From contig LM994636.1 of the NCBI GenBank assembly GCA_000752995.2, forward strand, positions 304,931 through 368,930: DNA of 64,000 nt, in the 5' to 3' direction. Every line of letters starts with the position of its first letter. Position 1 is the first letter of the stretch. The DNA comes from Haemophilus massiliensis (GTDB taxonomy: Bacteria > Pseudomonadota > Gammaproteobacteria > Enterobacterales > Pasteurellaceae). Shown here one piece after another: positions 10,995 to 21,472 of this stretch. The translations under genes were made by a program, and so were the position numbers. Below the pieces are notes generated by a model. The model ran no database searches, had not been told where the DNA came from, and saw only the letters and a list, made by a program, of their open reading frames with translations.

Positions 10995-12575
10995 TTATCC
11001 TTTTGGCAGCGGTATGCTAACGGCCGGATCATCCGGCGCGTGAATGGTTTCAATAATATGTTTTAAACCGTAATCATCCGTATCGGGTTGATCATCAAAT
11101 AAATTCGCGGCTTTATTCAGCTGCGGATTATCAATACCGATCCAATTGGCAATATCATCGGTAAAATTCAAGCCGGATTTAAAGACTTTGCTAACTTTTC
11201 TGTGTGTATCATCGCTGGAAATTTTGAATAACGGAATGTCGTAATGGCGTTTGCTTTTACCGTTGCTATTATGAATAACAATACTGTCTGCACTGACATG
11301 CTGCGCCAGCCCGTGATCGGAAAAATAAAGCATGGAAAAAGTGCGGTGATTTTTTTGTTCGTTTTCACGCAGGCTGGTGTAAACCCGTCGCAGCAGTTCG
11401 TCGGTCTTTTTAATGGAAGAAATATAACAGTTTACGTTGAAATATTTTTTGCCGATCTGATCATCGGCAAAGATTTTAGGATAGTCTTCCAGCCGATCGC
11501 AGCTGATCGGATGCGAGCCGTATAGGTGCAGAACGATAAAACGTTTGCCCGAAAAAGGCTGGTGAATAATTTGTGCGAATTTCGGCAGCAATGCAAAATC
11601 GCTGACATTGGTATTCAGTGAATCACCGGTTTTCAGAAAAAAACGTTCGTCCGCTTTTTTGGCGATGGCTGAAATCGGCGTGTCGAATTGTCCAAGATAA
11701 CCCTGATTGGACAACCAATAGGTTCTGATCCCGGCGGATTTGATCAGATCAATCAGGTTCAGGGCGTAATTGCCTTCCCAGTTTTGCGTATCGGGTTTGG
11801 TCAGCATCAGTTTTAACGAGGCGATAGTATTGGTGCCGCCTGCGGTCAATCCGTCCACCAATATCCCGTTGGCGGAGGACATAAACGGCGTATTTTCTAT
11901 TGGATAACCATAAGCGTGATGATAATCTTTGCGTGCGCTTTCACCGATAATCAGCACATAATCGTCATAACGAGAGACAGCATTTAACCGCGAGCTTCCC
12001 CACTGACTGTCGAGGCTGAGATTATTCAGCATATCCAGTTCGCGAGCGACTTTCAGACCGGCATGATAAATATCCTGTAACGGCTTGAACGGAATGCTGT
12101 CGAACAGGGCAAAAATGATCACAGCGGCAAGAAATAGCTTATTTTTGTGTAAATAAAGGTGAAATTTCTGTGTACAGTAACGAAACAACAGTACGAAACC
12201 GATAATCAGAAACGGTAGCAAATAGTTAAACAACGGTAGCTGGGCGAGAAATTCGCGGCCTTCCATCAGATCGGTGGCGAATACCGACGCGATATATTGG
12301 TAGGATGGCGCGCCGAAAGTCAGTCCGACCGGAGAATAGAGGGCATAAACTGATAATAAAGGCAGCAGAACGAAATAAAATAATGTTTTCGATGCGTTAA
12401 GAATAATAATCAGCGACGAGAATAATAAAATATCCCGTAAAGAGGGTTCGGGAAAATACCCGGAGCCGATTAACGCCAGCTGAACGGCAAGATACAGCGA
12501 TATCAGCGCAATGATCGCCATCATTAACTGGATTGAATTCGGTATTCGGGGATATTTGTTTGAGGTGGACGACAC
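10995..12575 (-). CDS. Phosphoethanolamine transferase-type sulfatase-fold membrane enzyme
   Basis: The 526-residue protein has about five N-terminal membrane helices (first 160 residues) and a periplasmic alkaline-phosphatase-like domain. Metal and nucleophile motifs of the EptA/OpgE/CptA group are visible: I-G-E-S-A-R-K-D-Y with the ligand Glu, G-G-T-N-T with the likely nucleophilic Thr, and Y-F-S-D-H-G. Such enzymes move phosphoethanolamine from phosphatidylethanolamine to LPS core, lipid A or glucans. Which acceptor applies here cannot be told. The start is GTG, eight bases after AAGGAA, and the gene diverges from pyrH. No neighbouring LPS genes were found. Confidence 0.85.
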   Translation of the reverse strand: MSSTSNKYPRIPNSIQLMMAIIALISLYLAVQLALIGSGYFPEPSLRDILLFSSLIIILNASKTLFYFVLLPLLSVYALYSPVGLTFGAPSYQYIASVFATDLMEGREFLAQLPLFNYLLPFLIIGFVLLFRYCTQKFHLYLHKNKLFLAAVIIFALFDSIPFKPLQDIYHAGLKVARELDMLNNLSLDSQWGSSRLNAVSRYDDYVLIIGESARKDYHHAYGYPIENTPFMSSANGILVDGLTAGGTNTIASLKLMLTKPDTQNWEGNYALNLIDLIKSAGIRTYWLSNQGYLGQFDTPISAIAKKADERFFLKTGDSLNTNVSDFALLPKFAQIIHQPFSGKRFIVLHLYGSHPISCDRLEDYPKIFADDQIGKKYFNVNCYISSIKKTDELLRRVYTSLRENEQKNHRTFSMLYFSDHGLAQHVSADSIVIHNSNGKSKRHYDIPLFKISSDDTHRKVSKVFKSGLNFTDDIANWIGIDNPQLNKAANLFDDQPDTDDYGLKHIIETIHAPDDPAVSIPLPKG

Positions 12576-12662
12576 GATAGGTTCCTTGCTGAGTGTCCGA
12601 TTTTTTTACTTATTTTACTGAATTTTACAAGGCGCTTCCATGGCTATTTTTAGCCGCAGCTA

Positions 12663-12691
12663 TTTTCAGTGAGCGGATGTTGCTCTATAAT
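12663..12691 (+). promoter_or_regulatory. Candidate sigma-70 promoter of pyrH
   Basis: TTTTCA, 17 bases and a perfect TATAAT (12686-12691) lie 36 bases upstream of the pyrH ATG. Confidence 0.65.
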
Positions 12692-12727
12692 AAGCGGAAT
12701 TTTATGTCCAAGTTCTGTGAGGAAGCA

Positions 12728-13444
12728 ATGAGCAAACCTGTGTATAAACGTATTTTACTCAAACTCAGCGGAGAAGCCCTGCAAGGCGCTGAAGGATTCG
12801 GCATTGATCCGTCGATTTTAGATCGAATGGCGATTGAGATTAAAGAATTGCTGGCAATGGGTGTGGAAGTCGGTGTGGTACTCGGCGGCGGCAACTTGTT
12901 CCGCGGAGCGAAATTGGCGAAAGCCGGTATGAACCGCGTGGTCGGCGACCATATGGGGATGCTGGCGACGGTCATGAACGGATTGGCGATGCGTGATGCG
13001 TTGCACCGTGCAGATGTCAATGCCAAACTGATGTCGGCTTTTCAGTTAAACGGGATTTGTGATACTTATAACTGGTCCGAAGCGATCAAAATGTTGCGTG
13101 AGAAACGGGTGGTTATTTTTTCCGGCGGTACCGGCAGTCCGTTTTTCACTACCGATTCCGCCGCCTGTTTGCGCGGTATCGAAATTGAAGCGGACGTTGT
13201 ATTGAAAGCCACCAAAGTGGCGGGCGTGTATGATTGTGATCCGAACAAAAATCCGCAAGCGGTATTGTTTGATAAATTAACCTACGCACAGGTGATCGAA
13301 AAAGAATTGCAGGTAATGGATTTGGCGGCATTTACGCTGGCGCGCGATCACGGCATGCCGATTCGCGTGTTTAATATGGGTAAACCGGGTGCTTTGCGCA
13401 ATGTGATTGTGGGCGAAAAAGAAGGCACTTTAATCTGCGATTAA
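12728..13444 (+). CDS. pyrH: Uridylate kinase (UMP kinase)
   Basis: Hexameric cytosolic kinase converting UMP to UDP in pyrimidine nucleotide synthesis. The amino-acid kinase fold is shown by [20 protein letters not shown] and [12 protein letters not shown]. The frame is open further upstream from a GTG at 12593. The ATG at 12728 has a GAGGAA ribosome site and gives the normal 238 residues beginning just before the conserved [10 protein letters not shown]. The upstream stretch also holds the promoter. It precedes frr, as in E. coli. Confidence 0.97.
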   Translation: MSKPVYKRILLKLSGEALQGAEGFGIDPSILDRMAIEIKELLAMGVEVGVVLGGGNLFRGAKLAKAGMNRVVGDHMGMLATVMNGLAMRDALHRADVNAKLMSAFQLNGICDTYNWSEAIKMLREKRVVIFSGGTGSPFFTTDSAACLRGIEIEADVVLKATKVAGVYDCDPNKNPQAVLFDKLTYAQVIEKELQVMDLAAFTLARDHGMPIRVFNMGKPGALRNVIVGEKEGTLICD

Positions 13445-13501
13445 GTTGCGTATTAAGTGATGTTTACTGATTGATTATTCTCATTTTATAAAGGAATTGC
13501 T

Positions 13502-14059
13502 GTGATTAACGAAATTAAAAAAGATACGCAGGCGCGTATGGAAAAAAGCCTTGAAACTTTCAAAGGACATATTGCTAAAGTCAGAACCGGTCGTGCTCAG
13601 CCAAGTTTGCTGGACGGCATTCAGGTGGAATATTATGGTGCGGCGACGCCGTTGCGTCAGTTGGCTAATGTGGTGGCGGAAGATGCGCGCACGCTGGCGG
13701 TGACGGTGTTTGATCGCAGCCTGATCAGTGCGGTGGAAAAAGCGATTTTAACCTCGGATTTAGGTTTGAATCCTGCGTCGGCCGGTACCACAATTCGGGT
13801 ACCGTTACCGCCGTTAACGGAAGAACGCCGCCGCGATCTGATTAAAATCGTTAGAGGCGAGGCGGAACAGGGCAAAATTGCGGTACGTAATGTGCGTCGC
13901 GACGCTAATGATCAAATCAAAGCTCTGCTGAAAGATAAAGAAATCAGTGAGGATGAAGAACGCAAAGCACAGGATGAAATCCAGAAAATCACCGACACAT
14001 TCGTGAAAAAAGTGGACGACGTGCTGGCAGAAAAAGAAAAAGAACTGATGGATTTCTAA
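13502..14059 (+). CDS. frr: Ribosome recycling factor
   Basis: RRF acts with EF-G to split post-termination ribosomes. It has 185 residues, the exact family size, with the long three-helix bundle rich in charged residues and the conserved K-V-R-T-G-R-A segment near residue 30. The start is GTG, a few bases after AAAGGAA. It follows pyrH by 57 bp and is closed by a terminator. Confidence 0.98.
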   Translation: MINEIKKDTQARMEKSLETFKGHIAKVRTGRAQPSLLDGIQVEYYGAATPLRQLANVVAEDARTLAVTVFDRSLISAVEKAILTSDLGLNPASAGTTIRVPLPPLTEERRRDLIKIVRGEAEQGKIAVRNVRRDANDQIKALLKDKEISEDEERKAQDEIQKITDTFVKKVDDVLAEKEKELMDF

Positions 14060-14076
14060 CTTTTCTCGTTTTCGGC

Positions 14077-14103
14077 AAAGGACGCACTCAGCGTCCTTTT
14101 TAC
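14077..14103 (+). terminator. Intrinsic terminator after frr
   Basis: AAAGGACGC and GCGTCCTTT form a 9-bp stem with an ACTCA loop, followed by further T residues. Confidence 0.85.
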
Positions 14104-14177
14104 TATTTTTAGTGGCGAGCGGCACAGCCCAACAAGCAGCATAAAAACTAATAATCACCTTAAAGTGCGGTCAAAAT

Positions 14178-15380
14178 ATGATGCAAAATACACAAAATAT
14201 TGTCATTCTCGGTTCAACCGGTTCAATCGGAAGCAGTACTCTGTCGGTTATCGAACATAACCCGGAACGTTACCGCGCTTTTGCGTTGGCAGGCGGGCGC
14301 AATGTCGATTTAATGTTGCAACAATGTATAAAATTTCGACCGCACTTTGCCGCACTGAATGATGCACGTGCCGCGCAGGATTTGCGTGAAAAACTGACCG
14401 CACTTGGTTTGCAAACCTGCGTATTATCCGGACAACAGGCGATTTGTGAACTGGCGGCACATCCCGAGGCGGATCAGGTGATGGCGGCGATTGTCGGCGC
14501 AGCGGGATTGTTGCCTACGTTGGCGGCGGTGAAAGCGGGTAAGCGGGTACTGCTGGCGAACAAAGAAGCGCTGGTCACTTGCGGTCGCCTGTTTATTGAT
14601 GAAGTGAAAAAGAACCATGCACAATTATTGCCGGTGGACAGCGAGCATAACGCCATTTTTCAGTCTCTGCCGCCGCAGGCGCAGCAACAGATCGGCTTTT
14701 GTCCGCTGCGTGAGTTAGGCATTGATAAAATTGTACTGACCGGTTCGGGCGGCCCTTTTCGTTACACGGATTTAAGTCAATTCGACAGCATTACGCCGGA
14801 GCAGGCGGTGGCACATCCGAACTGGTCAATGGGTAGAAAAATTTCGGTGGATTCCGCTACAATGATGAACAAAGGATTGGAATATATTGAAGCGCGCTGG
14901 TTGTTTAATGCCACGGCGGAGGAAATGGAAGTGATTATTCACCCGCAATCCATTATTCATTCCATGGTGCGTTATGCCGACGGCTCGGTGATCGCACAAA
15001 TGGGCAACCCGGATATGCGTACGCCGATTGCGCAAACCATGGCGTATCCGAACCGCACTGTTGCCGGGGTGGATTCCTTGGATTTTTATCAGCTGAACGG
15101 ACTGACCTTTATGTCGCCGGATTATCAGCGCTATCCTTGTCTGAAACTGGCGATTGACGCCTTTACCGCTGGGCAATACGCCACCACCGCAGTCAATGCC
15201 GCAAATGAAATTGCCGTAGAGGCATTCTTAAATCGTCGTATTCGCTTTACGGATATTGCCGGCGTTAATGCCGCCGTGATGGAGAAAATCGCACCGCAAC
15301 GGATTGACAGTATTGATGATGTGCTGCAATTGGATCAAAATGCACGACTTTTGGCAAAACAGATGATTTTGACTTTTTAA
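14178..15380 (+). CDS. dxr: 1-deoxy-D-xylulose-5-phosphate reductoisomerase
   Basis: NADPH- and metal-dependent enzyme of the non-mevalonate isoprenoid pathway, making 2-C-methyl-D-erythritol 4-phosphate; 400 residues. The N-terminal G-S-T-G-S-I-G-S nucleotide motif, [10 protein letters not shown] (metal-binding acidic pair) and [13 protein letters not shown] are present. Two adjacent ATGs (14178, 14181) are possible starts, with no clear ribosome site. An uptake signal (14163-14171) ends seven bases before the first. It begins the run dxr-uppS-cdsA-rseP-bamA. Confidence 0.97.
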   Translation: MMQNTQNIVILGSTGSIGSSTLSVIEHNPERYRAFALAGGRNVDLMLQQCIKFRPHFAALNDARAAQDLREKLTALGLQTCVLSGQQAICELAAHPEADQVMAAIVGAAGLLPTLAAVKAGKRVLLANKEALVTCGRLFIDEVKKNHAQLLPVDSEHNAIFQSLPPQAQQQIGFCPLRELGIDKIVLTGSGGPFRYTDLSQFDSITPEQAVAHPNWSMGRKISVDSATMMNKGLEYIEARWLFNATAEEMEVIIHPQSIIHSMVRYADGSVIAQMGNPDMRTPIAQTMAYPNRTVAGVDSLDFYQLNGLTFMSPDYQRYPCLKLAIDAFTAGQYATTAVNAANEIAVEAFLNRRIRFTDIAGVNAAVMEKIAPQRIDSIDDVLQLDQNARLLAKQMILTF

Positions 15381-15394
15381 CCGCCTTATCCCTG

Positions 15395-15403
15395 TGGTAT
15401 AGT
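15395..15403 (+). promoter_or_regulatory. Possible extended -10 promoter before uppS
   Basis: TGG followed directly by TATAGT (15398-15403) forms an extended -10 element in the 62-bp gap after dxr. No good -35 hexamer is seen at the usual distance. Confidence 0.35.
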
Positions 15404-15442
15404 GGCGGGCAAAATCGCACTTGATAAGCCAAGTAAATTAAA

Positions 15443-16162
15443 ATGATAGAACTTGATCCGAATAATATTCCTCAACATGTCGCCATTATTATGGACGGTA
15501 ACGGTCGTTGGGCGAAGCAGAAAGGGAAAATGCGCATTTTCGGGCATAAAAACGGTGTTTCCGCCGTGCGCGAAGCGGTGACCTATGCGCGCAAAATCGG
15601 GGTCAAAGTGTTAACCCTGTATGCCTTTAGCAGTGAAAACTGGAATCGCCCGGCGCAAGAAGTCAATGCCCTGATGACATTGTTTATGCAGGCGTTGGAA
15701 AGAGAAGTCAAAAAACTGCATAAAAACGATATTCGTTTGAAAATTGTCGGCGATACGGCACGTTTTAGCGCCGGGTTGCGGGAAAAAATTGCCGATGCGG
15801 AATATTTAACCGAAAAAAACACCGCACTTACTCTGAATATTGCCGCGAATTACGGCGGCTGCTGGGACATTGTGCAGGCGGCACAAAAAATTGCAACGCA
15901 GGTGCAGGATAAATGTCTGACCGTTGATGAAATTAATGAAGCGGTTTTTCAGCGTTATTTGGTGACTGAAGAACAGCCGATGGTGGATTTGTTAATCCGT
16001 ACCAGCGGCGAGCAGCGGATCAGCAACTTTTTATTGTGGCAAATAGCTTATGCGGAGCTGTATTTTTCCGATGTGCTGTGGCCGGATTTTAATCAACAAG
16101 AATTTAACCGGGCTGTTGCGGCTTATCAGCAGCGTAACCGTCGTTTTGGCGGCACCGAATAA
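15443..16162 (+). CDS. uppS: Undecaprenyl diphosphate synthase (di-trans,poly-cis)
   Basis: cis-Prenyltransferase producing the C55 carrier lipid used for peptidoglycan and O-antigen precursors; 239 residues. The catalytic Asp lies in I-M-D-G-N-G-R-W-A and the C-terminal signature is [17 protein letters not shown]. It sits between dxr and cdsA, as in E. coli. The ribosome site is weak. Confidence 0.97.
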   Translation: MIELDPNNIPQHVAIIMDGNGRWAKQKGKMRIFGHKNGVSAVREAVTYARKIGVKVLTLYAFSSENWNRPAQEVNALMTLFMQALEREVKKLHKNDIRLKIVGDTARFSAGLREKIADAEYLTEKNTALTLNIAANYGGCWDIVQAAQKIATQVQDKCLTVDEINEAVFQRYLVTEEQPMVDLLIRTSGEQRISNFLLWQIAYAELYFSDVLWPDFNQQEFNRAVAAYQQRNRRFGGTE

Positions 16163-16174
16163 GGGGAACATACT

Positions 16175-17035
16175 GTGCTTAAACAACGCGTGTTATCGGC
16201 GATTGTATTAATCGCTATTGTCTTTGTTGCGCTATTTCTATTTTCACCGTTTTATTTTGCGTTGGCAGTGGCTGCGGTGGTGACGCTGGGTATTTGGGAG
16301 TGGACGCAGTTTGCTCAAGTGAAGGTCGGTTTTTGGCGATTATTGATTAGCGGGCTTGCTGGCGCGTTTTTATTTCTCTGGATGTTCGGCGAAGCGGATT
16401 ATCTTAACGTCGGACGCGTATTTACCGGCTATGCACAGCCGTTATTGCTGGTGTCTGTACTCTGGTGGCTGGTAGCGCTGGGATTTGTGCTGAGTTATCC
16501 GAACAGTGCAAAAATTTGGAGCAAATCGACCCTGTTGCAGTTTGTATTTGCCTTGCTTACATTAATTCCTTTTTTGGTCGGCGTGTTGCGCTTGCGTTTG
16601 GATGAATATATCACCAATCCTTATCACGGCGTTATGCTGTTATTGTATGTGTTTGTTTTGGTATGGGCGGCGGATTCCGGTGCGTATTTCGTCGGTCGTC
16701 GCTTCGGCAAACATAAACTGGCGCCGAAAGTTTCGCCGAATAAAAGCTGGCAGGGTGTGATCGGCGGGCTGATTACCGCAGCATTGCTGGCAGCGGTGTT
16801 TATCGGGTTGACGCCGAATAATTTGTTTTCCATGACTACCGTGCCGTTTATTGTGTTGTCGGTGTTCACCGTTGCAGTGTCGATTCTCGGCGATTTAACC
16901 GAAAGCATGTTTAAACGCGAAAGCGGGATCAAAGACAGCAGTAATCTGATCCCCGGTCACGGCGGCATTTTAGATCGCATTGACAGTTTGACGGCGGCGG
17001 TACCGTTTTTCACCTATTTTTATTTTTACTTGTAG
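16175..17035 (+). CDS. cdsA: Phosphatidate cytidylyltransferase (CDP-diglyceride synthase)
   Basis: Polytopic inner-membrane enzyme making CDP-diacylglycerol from phosphatidate and CTP, the branch point of phospholipid synthesis. The protein has 286 residues and is almost entirely hydrophobic helices. The signature is at the C-terminus: K-R-E-S-G-I-K-D-S-S-N-L-I-P-G-H-G-G-I-L with D-R-I-D-S following. The start is GTG after an AAGGGGA site, 12 bp from uppS, so the genes are very likely cotranscribed. Confidence 0.96.
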   Translation: MLKQRVLSAIVLIAIVFVALFLFSPFYFALAVAAVVTLGIWEWTQFAQVKVGFWRLLISGLAGAFLFLWMFGEADYLNVGRVFTGYAQPLLLVSVLWWLVALGFVLSYPNSAKIWSKSTLLQFVFALLTLIPFLVGVLRLRLDEYITNPYHGVMLLLYVFVLVWAADSGAYFVGRRFGKHKLAPKVSPNKSWQGVIGGLITAALLAAVFIGLTPNNLFSMTTVPFIVLSVFTVAVSILGDLTESMFKRESGIKDSSNLIPGHGGILDRIDSLTAAVPFFTYFYFYL

Positions 17036-17047
17036 GCGCAGTGTTTC

Positions 17048-18379
17048 ATGTCATTTTTGTGGTCGTTAGTTTCCTTTATTATTGTAATCGGCGTACTGAT
17101 TTCCGTTCACGAATATGGTCATTTTTGGGCAGCAAGAAAGTGCGGTATAAAAGTACATCGTTTTTCTATCGGATTCGGTAAAGTGCTTTGGTCGCGGGTT
17201 GACAAGCAGGGAACTGAATTTGCGCTATCAGCGATTCCGCTCGGTGGTTATGTCAAAATGTTGGATGAACGCAATGAAGAAGTGCCGGTTCATCTGCAAT
17301 CTCAATCCTTTAATAGCAAGTCCATATCACAACGAGCATTTGTTATCGCGGCGGGGCCGGTGGCAAATTTTATTTTCGCCGTGCTGGCTTACTGGCTGGT
17401 ATATGCGGTGGGTATTCCGAGCGTAAAACCAGTGATTGCAGAGATCCGACCGGATTCCATTGCCGCTCGTGCCGATATGCAACCCGGTAGCCAGATTCTT
17501 GCCGTTGACGGCACCGCTACGCCCGATTGGGAAACCGTCAATATGTTGTTGGCCACCAAAACCGGCAGTGCAACGGTTGACATTACGGTATCGCCTTTCG
17601 GTTCGAATATTAAACGGCATAAGGTATTGAATTTGACTGATTGGCGTTTTGATCCGGAAAAAGAAAGCGCTTTCGGTGCATTGGGGATTGTGCCGGTGCG
17701 AACTAAAGTCGAGATGACCTTGTCTAAGGTTGCGGAAAATTCACCGGCCGAAAAAGCGGGGTTGCTCATCGGTGATAAGTTACATTACGCGCAGGGCCTA
17801 CCGCTTGAGTGGCAGGATTTTATTGATCTTGTTGCGAAGGGAGAACCGATTACGCTAAAAGTTGAGCGTAACGGCGAGTTGCTGACGAAAACCTTAACGC
17901 CGGCGCTTGATGCAAAGGGCAAATGGTATGTCGGCGTGTCTCCGACTGTGCACCCCATTGCAGATATGTATCGCAGCGAATTAAAATACGGTATTTTCGA
18001 AGCATTGCAAAAAGGCGTAGAAAAGACGGTTCAGCTCTCCGTATTGACGGTAAAAGTTATCGGTAAACTGTTCAGCGGCGATCTTTCGCTGAATAATTTA
18101 AGTGGTCCGATTTCTATTGCCAAGGGCGCTGGAATGTCTTCCGAAATCGGTTTGGTTTATTACTTAAGTTTTATGGCGCTGATCAGTGTCAATTTGGGTA
18201 TTATGAATTTGTTTCCGTTGCCGGTATTGGACGGCGGGCATCTGCTGTTTCTGGCAGCGGAGGCGGTGAAGGGTAAGCCGCTGTCGGAACGGGTACAGAA
18301 TTTTGCGTATAGAATCGGTGCAGTCTTATTGTTAATGCTGACAGCTTTTGCGCTGTTTAACGATATTTTACGTTTATAA
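17048..18379 (+). CDS. rseP: RIP zinc metalloprotease RseP
   Basis: Site-2 intramembrane protease that makes the second cut in the anti-sigma factor RseA and so releases sigma-E; it also clears signal-peptide remnants. The protein has 443 residues. The HExxH motif (H-E-Y-G-H) lies in the first membrane helix at about residue 20, two tandem PDZ domains occupy about 115-310, and the C-terminal L-P-V-L-D-G-G-H supplies the third zinc ligand. It sits 12 bp after cdsA and 33 bp before bamA, linking the sensor protease to the main client of the sigma-E response. Confidence 0.97.
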   Translation: MSFLWSLVSFIIVIGVLISVHEYGHFWAARKCGIKVHRFSIGFGKVLWSRVDKQGTEFALSAIPLGGYVKMLDERNEEVPVHLQSQSFNSKSISQRAFVIAAGPVANFIFAVLAYWLVYAVGIPSVKPVIAEIRPDSIAARADMQPGSQILAVDGTATPDWETVNMLLATKTGSATVDITVSPFGSNIKRHKVLNLTDWRFDPEKESAFGALGIVPVRTKVEMTLSKVAENSPAEKAGLLIGDKLHYAQGLPLEWQDFIDLVAKGEPITLKVERNGELLTKTLTPALDAKGKWYVGVSPTVHPIADMYRSELKYGIFEALQKGVEKTVQLSVLTVKVIGKLFSGDLSLNNLSGPISIAKGAGMSSEIGLVYYLSFMALISVNLGIMNLFPLPVLDGGHLLFLAAEAVKGKPLSERVQNFAYRIGAVLLLMLTAFALFNDILRL

Positions 18380-18412
18380 TAATTTATTTCTTTTTACAGG
18401 ATAAAAGTCACA

Positions 18413-20791
18413 ATGAAAAAACTTTTAATTGCAAGTTTACTCTTTGGATCAACGACGGTTGTTGCCGCACCTTTTGTCGTGCAAGATATTCGGGTTGACG
18501 GCGTTCAATCCGGGTCAGAAGCCAATGTGCTGGCGGGCTTGCCTGTGCGTGTCGGACAACGGGCGACGGACAGCGATATTGCCAATGTGGTGAGAACGTT
18601 GTTTTTGCGCGGTTATGAAGATGTACGCGCGGTACGTGAAGGCAATACGCTGGTGATCTCGGTACAGCAAAAGCCGATTATTGCCGATGTGGTGCTGGAT
18701 GGTAACGAATCCATTCCCGATGAAGCGCTGAAAGAAAATTTGAATGCCAACGGTTTTGCCGCCGGTGATGTGCTGAACCGGGAAAAACTGGAAGCATTTC
18801 GTCAGAGCCTGCTGGAACATTATAAAAGTGTCGGTCGCTACAACGCCAAAGTGGAAACACTGGTCAATACGCTGCCGAATAACCGGGCGGAAGTGAAAAT
18901 CCAGATTAAAGAAAATGATGTTGCGTTATTAAAAGGGGTGACTTTCGAGGGTAATACTGCGTTTAGTAACAGTAAATTGCAAGAACAAATGGAATTGCAG
19001 CCGGATGCTTGGTGGAAGTTCTTTGGTAACAAATTTGACGGCACCCAATTCGGTAAGGATTTAGAAACTATTCGTTCATATTATTTGGATAACGGTTATG
19101 CCAAATTCCAGATTGCCGATGCGGATGTGCAGTTGAATGACGAAAAAACCGAAGCGCGGGTGCTGATTAAAGTCAATGAAGGTGATAAATATACGGTGAA
19201 AAGCGCGCGTATTATCGGTAACGTCGGCGGTATGTCGGAACGTTTATCGCCGTTGCTGCAAAATATTCATGTGAATGATACTTTCCGTCGCAGCGATGTG
19301 ACCGCAGTTGAAGAAGGGATTAAATCCGTTCTGGGCGAACAGGGCTATGCCAGCGCGCAGGTTAATGTCAGTCCGGAATTTGATGATGTTGATAAAACCG
19401 TAGCGCTAACCTTTATCGTTGATGCGGGACGCCGTTATTCGGTGCGTCAAATCCGTTTCGAAGGTAATACGATCAGTGCCGACAGTACTCTGCGTCAGGA
19501 AATGCGCCAGCAGGAAGGGACTTGGTTGTCTTCTAAACTGGTGGAACTGGGTAAAGTGCGGTTGGAACGTACCGGATTTTTTGAAACCGTGGATTCCAGA
19601 ACGGAAAACGTGGACGGTACGGATGATGAACTGGATGTGATTTATAAAGTGAAAGAACGTAATACCGGCAGCATTAACTTCGGTATCGGCTACGGTACCG
19701 AAAGCGGTTTAAGTTATCAGGCCAGTATCAAACAGGATAACTTCCTCGGCATGGGTTCCACTATCAGTTTGGGCGGGTCGCGTAACGATTACGGTACCAG
19801 CGTGAATTTGGGCTATACCGAACCCTATTTTACTAAAGACGGTGTCAGCTTAGGCGGTAACATCTTCTTTGAAGATTATGATAACTCAAAGAGCAGCACC
19901 TCCGCCTCATATAGCCGTACCACTTACGGCATCAACGGCACCCTCGGTTTCCCGGTTAATGAAAATAACTCTTATTATATCGGCTTGGGTTATGTCTATA
20001 ACAAATTAAAAGACATCGTGCCGGAATTCACCCGTAATCTGTATCGGCAATCCATGAATTACGACAGCTGGAAATTTAAAGCCCATGATTTCGAATTGTC
20101 TTTCGGCTGGAATTATAACAATCTGAACCGCGGTTATTTCCCGACATCCGGGGTAAAAGCCTCGCTGGGCGGTAAAGTCACCATTCCGGGTTCCGACAAT
20201 AAATACTATAAACTGAGCGCCGATGTGCAAGGTTTCTATCCGCTTGACCGCGATCAAACTTGGGTGATGTCCGCCCGTGCCGGCGCCTCTTATGCCAACG
20301 GTTTCGGCGGCAAACGCTTGCCGTTTTATCAGAACTACACTGCCGGTGGTATCGGCAGCTTACGCGGTTTTGCTTATGGCGCGGTCGGTCCGCAGGCAAT
20401 TTATTGGAAAGAGAGCAGCTGTAAAGGCGGCACCGACGGTTATTGTTATGTGAATAACGATATTATCGGCGGGAATGCGATGGTCACCGCCAGTGCGGAG
20501 CTGATTGTGCCGACACCGTTTGTGGCGGATAAAAATCAGCGTTCGGTCAGAACCTCGCTGTTTGTGGATGCCGCCAGCGTATGGAATACCAAGTGGAAAT
20601 CCGATGGCAAATCGTTATATCCGAATCTGCCGGATTACGGCGATCCTTCTCGAGTGAGAGCGGCTGCCGGTATAGCGTTCCAATGGCAATCGCCGATAGG
20701 ACCGTTGGTGTTCTCTTATGCTAAGCCGATTAAAAAATATGACGGCGATGAAATCGAACAGTTCCAGTTCAGTATCGGCGGCACTTTCTAA
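18413..20791 (+). CDS. bamA: Outer membrane protein assembly factor BamA
   Basis: Essential core of the BAM complex that folds and inserts beta-barrel proteins into the outer membrane; 792 residues. The signal peptide (about 1-19, ending V-V-A-A) is followed by five POTRA domains to about residue 420. The 16-strand barrel has the conserved loop-6 motif R-G-F in G-S-L-R-G-F-A-Y-G and a C-terminal Phe. It lies in the order rseP-bamA-skp-lpxD-fabZ-lpxA-lpxB, identical to the enteric arrangement. Confidence 0.98.
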   Translation: MKKLLIASLLFGSTTVVAAPFVVQDIRVDGVQSGSEANVLAGLPVRVGQRATDSDIANVVRTLFLRGYEDVRAVREGNTLVISVQQKPIIADVVLDGNESIPDEALKENLNANGFAAGDVLNREKLEAFRQSLLEHYKSVGRYNAKVETLVNTLPNNRAEVKIQIKENDVALLKGVTFEGNTAFSNSKLQEQMELQPDAWWKFFGNKFDGTQFGKDLETIRSYYLDNGYAKFQIADADVQLNDEKTEARVLIKVNEGDKYTVKSARIIGNVGGMSERLSPLLQNIHVNDTFRRSDVTAVEEGIKSVLGEQGYASAQVNVSPEFDDVDKTVALTFIVDAGRRYSVRQIRFEGNTISADSTLRQEMRQQEGTWLSSKLVELGKVRLERTGFFETVDSRTENVDGTDDELDVIYKVKERNTGSINFGIGYGTESGLSYQASIKQDNFLGMGSTISLGGSRNDYGTSVNLGYTEPYFTKDGVSLGGNIFFEDYDNSKSSTSASYSRTTYGINGTLGFPVNENNSYYIGLGYVYNKLKDIVPEFTRNLYRQSMNYDSWKFKAHDFELSFGWNYNNLNRGYFPTSGVKASLGGKVTIPGSDNKYYKLSADVQGFYPLDRDQTWVMSARAGASYANGFGGKRLPFYQNYTAGGIGSLRGFAYGAVGPQAIYWKESSCKGGTDGYCYVNNDIIGGNAMVTASAELIVPTPFVADKNQRSVRTSLFVDAASVWNTKWKSDGKSLYPNLPDYGDPSRVRAAAGIAFQWQSPIGPLVFSYAKPIKKYDGDEIEQFQFSIGGTF

Positions 20792-20793
20792 AC

Positions 20794-20821
20794 GGAACTT
20801 ATTTTGTATCGCATAGTCTAA
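20794..20821 (+). promoter_or_regulatory. Sigma-E-type promoter in front of skp
   Basis: GGAACTT, a 16-base spacer and TCTAA match the RpoE consensus closely. The element begins two bases after the bamA stop. A transcript would start near 20827 and serve skp and lpxD. Placement before a periplasmic outer-membrane chaperone fits the known RpoE regulon. Confidence 0.8.
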
Positions 20822-20831
20822 ATGAGAGTCT

Positions 20832-20850
20832 GTACCGCGCTGAGCGGTAC
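20832..20850 (+). other. Stem-loop in the skp leader
   Basis: GTACCGC and GCGGTAC form a 7-bp perfect stem with a five-base loop and no T run. A role in mRNA processing or stability is more likely than termination. Confidence 0.5.
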
Positions 20851-20888
20851 GGAATTAGTTAACAAATCGTTATTTTAAGGAAAATAAA

Positions 20889-21470
20889 ATGAAAAAAGCA
20901 GTAAAACTGACCGCACTTTCTTTGGCGTTAGCATTTAGTACCGCGGCGCTGGCCGAAGATAATATCGCATTTATCAATGTGGATTATTTATTTGCCAACC
21001 ACCCGGCGCGTAAAATCGAATTACAGAAATTAGATGATGAATTTAAAGCGCCTGCCGAAAAACTGCAAGCGGTAGAAAAATCATTGCAGGAAAAGAAAGC
21101 CGCGTTTGAAAAAGAAATCGACGGTAAAGTGAAAGCGTTGGAAAAAGATGCGCCGAAATTGCGTCAAGCCGATATTAAAAAACGTCAGGACGAGATTTCC
21201 AAATTGGCGGCAAAACGTGACGGTGAATTTAAAGCTTTAGTGGATGAGCATCAGAAAAATGTGGCGAAATTCCGTGAAGACGGTCAGAAAAAAGAAATGG
21301 CGATTCAGCAAAAACTGTTGAGTGACATTCAGACCGCAGCGACCGAAGTGGCAAAAGCGAAAAACTATACCGCGGTGCTTGATGAAAAAGCGGCGATTTA
21401 TACCGCAGACGGTAAAAATATTACCGAAGAAGTGCTTAAAGCTATTCCGGCTCCGGCACAGGCTAAATAA
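20889..21470 (+). CDS. skp: Periplasmic chaperone Skp (OmpH)
   Basis: Trimeric jellyfish-shaped chaperone holding unfolded outer-membrane proteins in the periplasm. The 193 residues include a signal peptide (about 1-22, A-A-L-A) and long charged helices rich in Lys and Glu (about 50-150). It is somewhat longer than the 161-residue enteric form, as expected in this family. A strong AAGGAA ribosome site is present. The start of lpxD is only two bases past the stop. Confidence 0.95.
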   Translation: MKKAVKLTALSLALAFSTAALAEDNIAFINVDYLFANHPARKIELQKLDDEFKAPAEKLQAVEKSLQEKKAAFEKEIDGKVKALEKDAPKLRQADIKKRQDEISKLAAKRDGEFKALVDEHQKNVAKFREDGQKKEMAIQQKLLSDIQTAATEVAKAKNYTAVLDEKAAIYTADGKNITEEVLKAIPAPAQAK

Positions 21471-21472
21471 TA

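Noticed and set aside
12593..12727. N-terminal extension of pyrH
   Set aside because: The family start and a good ribosome site are at 12728, and a TATAAT lies inside the extension.
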